From Citrus sinensis (taxonomy: Eukaryota; Streptophyta; Magnoliopsida; Sapindales; Rutaceae), in NCBI RefSeq assembly GCF_022201045.2, contig NC_068559.1, positions 27,473,501 to 27,537,500 of the forward strand: a DNA stretch of 64,000 bases. The letters run 5' to 3'. Each line of letters opens with the position of its first letter. Within the stretch, counting starts at the first letter, position 1. The notes under the pieces were generated by a model. It was given only the letters and a program-made list of their open reading frames with translations. It ran no database searches and was not told the DNA's origin. This document shows, piece by piece, positions 61,339-64,000 of the stretch. A program made the position numbers and the translations under genes.

Positions 61339-64000
61339 TTATGTTTTCTTAGTGAGGCAGAGAGGTTTAAAAGGTTATATTTTGAACAAACCAGAAGCAG
61401 CAATATTGGTCATGTGCTTGTACTTTGGTGTTGGCGTTGGATTTTGATCTCTCTAATCTAATATCAATGACTTGTTGTCATATTGTAAAAGCTGGTGATG
61501 CGAGTTACAAAAGCTCACACCCATCACTCACAACTCAAGTCTTAAGAGCAAGCAAAGAAAACGCCACCCTTCGAAGTTTAGATACATTGAGGGAGACAGA
61601 GAGAGAGAGAACCAAGTACTAATTTTTGTTTAATCTACCCAAACAAAAAAAAAAAGTACTAATAATGAGAGAGGGGAGAGCTTCAGAATTGAAAACTTGG
61701 GGCTGGGGAAGCCAAACAGAGAATCTTCTATAGAAACTAGAAGAAACGAAGAGCACAGAATGTTTCACGGAGGTTAGAACAAGCTTCGGTGAAGGGACCT
61801 AAATTCTATAAGCAGCGGATGTTGCTTTCATTCTTGGGATGGTGATACGCTTATACAGGCAGAATCTGAAATTACCATCATGTCCTTCCAGTTAATTTAT
61901 TATTATTGTTTCCATATTGTATTTGTATGATATAACCCCAAAAAAGGAAAAAAATCATAAATTAAATCAATAAATATGTAAGAGTAGTAATGGTGGAAAA
62001 ATTAGGTATGAATTCTGAAAAAAACATAAATCACCAACTTCGAATGAACTGTTAATATATAAAGAAACGTTTTGGTCTGAACATGTTTTTTGTATTATAA
62101 AAAAGTTTATGATTGGGTTTTCCTCCTTATTTTATTTACAACACAAATTAGAAAAAAAAATAGAATATATTTAGGTGCAATCATTAAATGATATTAGAAA
62201 ACAAATTCATGTTTTATTTATTTTAACCATCAATCTTATGTGGAAATATTTAAAACTAATGTATGCGTATCAAAAATTTTTTGAATTGTTCGCCACATTA
62301 TAGTAGATGTATCATTTATGTGTACATAACTTTCTCCACAAACTGGTATCCATCATTTTCTCAATTTCCAATAATGACCCACCTAGTAAAGTCTAAGCAC
62401 TTGCTAAAAATAAAAAGTTGAAATAAAAGCAAAAGCGATGTGATTTTTCTATAGCAAGAGTGGCAAGAGGGCCACGGACTTTTTCTGATTACTTGTTTTA
62501 AATGAGTTTGCTACGAGAGGAACAAGTACATTTATGGTCATTCACCCTTTATCTCTCTGTAAATGCAAAGACAAATGGATTAAGGAAAAGCTATTGGTGT
62601 GAGAGGTCCATTGAACTAGAGAAAAGTTCCAAGAAGAATACCTCCAATTTAATGAGATCATTTGTGTGGTGGGTTACGGTGTAGCTCATCGAGGAGACAT
62701 TTTATGCCCGGATTGGATCATTGAGATTTTCGGAAAACTAAATCAAGAAAATATCCTTTTAATTTGCTTGAATTAGCTCTGGGATTATGTGATGTGTTCA
62801 CCTTTTTATACCAATCACAATGATCGGAAAAAAGGACATCTCAAAGGGAAGAAATATCTTCACGACTGAACATATCAATGCCTTGTCCAAATTTCACGGT
62901 CATCTAACAACAAATTAAGTGTGAATAAACATTGCTGCTTTGCAGTGCGACTCTTTTGTTAAATGAGTAATCATAATCATATTGTTATTATATCGTGCCT
63001 CAATTAGTAAAATCTGTTGAGATGATGCTGAAACTCTAATGTTCAAACTCTACCTACATATGAGACATGACAATTTTGTTTGAATTTATAGATATAATTG
63101 TCAAGGAATATATGTCTACTATTAATTAAACTACTTATATAACAAAATTTTAGGGTGATGATATTTTCACCCCATATTTTTTTGTGAACCCATCTTATTT
63201 TTAAAAAATAATTTTAAAAAAGTGTATGTTATTTAAAAAAAATCAAATAAAAAAGAACTTTGAAGAGTTAATTAATTATATCTATCTTAATTTATTTTTT
63301 GTGACTTAGATTTTTTTTTATTATATTTGATTATAAAGATTACTTTGGCATAAGTTTAAATTGACTATTTTACCCTAATAAGGTAAAACTACTAAGAATT
63401 TACTTTAACTTCAATATTTTTATAATTTTATAATAAAATTATTTGTTTCTAAAACTACTTTATTAGTATGATTATTAAACTTTAATTAAACTAACATAGT
63501 GTCTTTATGGCATAATACTCATATAAATTATTAGGTTATCATTTTATGACATTTACACGTAAGGATAGTAAAAATAATAATTAGATTTCACTTAAAAATA
63601 TTAGTTTATAGGTCACGTAATCAAATACTTAAACTATTAGATAAAACAACTTTTATATCATAATAACAAATTAGTAAAATGAAACTTATATTAAAGTTTA
63701 TGATCAAAGATGGCCGAAAAAAATCTAAGAAAAAAATAGTATAAGGATTTAATTGATTAATTGCACAAAACTTTTATATATTTGTATTTTTTAAAAAACA
63801 TTGTGAACTCATGTAATTAATTTCTAGAAGTATGTTGAATTTATAAAAATAGTGGGTAGAAATTGTCTCTAAAATGACAATTTTTGAAATATCCCTCAAA
63901 TTTTGACCTTTATATTTTGAGTTAAATGCATGTTTAGTTAATTTATTTTTAAAAAAAATTCTCAAGACATCATACTGTTAAATATGTTACACTCTAGTCA
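61339..64000 (-). promoter_or_regulatory. Upstream region of the HD-Zip I gene and AT-rich flank
   Basis: The first few hundred bases are the probable promoter and 5' UTR, with a GA-rich stretch near 61595-61612 and pyrimidine-rich text. Beyond about 62 kb the DNA becomes AT-rich and I recognise nothing. The 60-aa ORF at 62502-62684 has no known similarity. Confidence 0.45.

Noticed and set aside
62502-62684. 60-aa ORF upstream of the HD-Zip gene
   Set aside because: Too short and unrecognised; probably chance.
1-64000. CRISPR array, bacterial operon or biosynthetic cluster
   Set aside because: Sequence is plant nuclear; no spaced identical repeats of the right type and neighbouring genes have unrelated roles.

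Overview
The window reads as nuclear DNA from a eudicot plant, probably a woody species (Citrus is a guess). Genes are split by GT-AG introns into short exons, spacers are AT-rich, and the families are plant ones: NPF transporter, HD-Zip I, OEP24, PTST starch factor, plant LIM protein. I rebuilt exon structures by hand from splice sites and reading phase. Every intact gene closes into one frame whose length is divisible by three.

Layout. 658-8861 (-) is an AMP deaminase of the FAC1/AMPD family with 19 exons. 8.9-17.9 kb is a gene-poor spacer holding five mobile-element insertions with matching target-site duplications: a 937-bp TIR element, a 166-bp hAT-like MITE, a 1,548-bp solo LTR, a 305-bp MULE-like MITE and an 858-bp Tourist-like element. 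17920-21358 (-) is an intact NPF2-clade transporter gene. 21.4-29.4 kb holds AT-rich spacer, another TIR element, three 374-bp tandem repeats, a LIM-protein retropseudogene and a solo-LTR-like segment. 29377-34724 (-) is a Copia element with apparently identical 314-bp LTRs and one uninterrupted 1,611-aa ORF. It abuts a decayed second NPF2 copy (34741-about 37130, -).

From 38.8 kb the region is gene-dense: a PTST2-like starch factor (38796-42541, +), OEP24 (43338-44813, -), an RCC1-repeat protein (45378-48030, -), a short RRM protein (50285-51290, -) and a predicted plastid COG2426-type membrane protein (52332-53461, +). A 910-bp Pack-MULE-like element at 54900-55809 carries what looks like the first coding exon of a QUA3-type pectin methyltransferase gene. 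An HD-Zip I gene lies at 59817-61338 (-), followed by AT-rich upstream DNA.

The order NPF2 - PTST2 - RCC1 - RRM - HD-Zip I matches, from memory, the Arabidopsis block At1g27080-At1g27070-At1g27060-At1g27050-At1g27045. OEP24 and the COG2426 gene are interposed here. The genes have no obvious shared pathway, so this looks like conserved microsynteny, not a functional cluster. The most unusual observations are the Pack-MULE, the Copia ORF that overlaps PBS, PPT and 3' LTR, the all-phase-1 exon architecture of the RCC1 gene, and an atypical HD-Zip recognition-helix end. I found no tRNA, rRNA, known miRNA or CRISPR.
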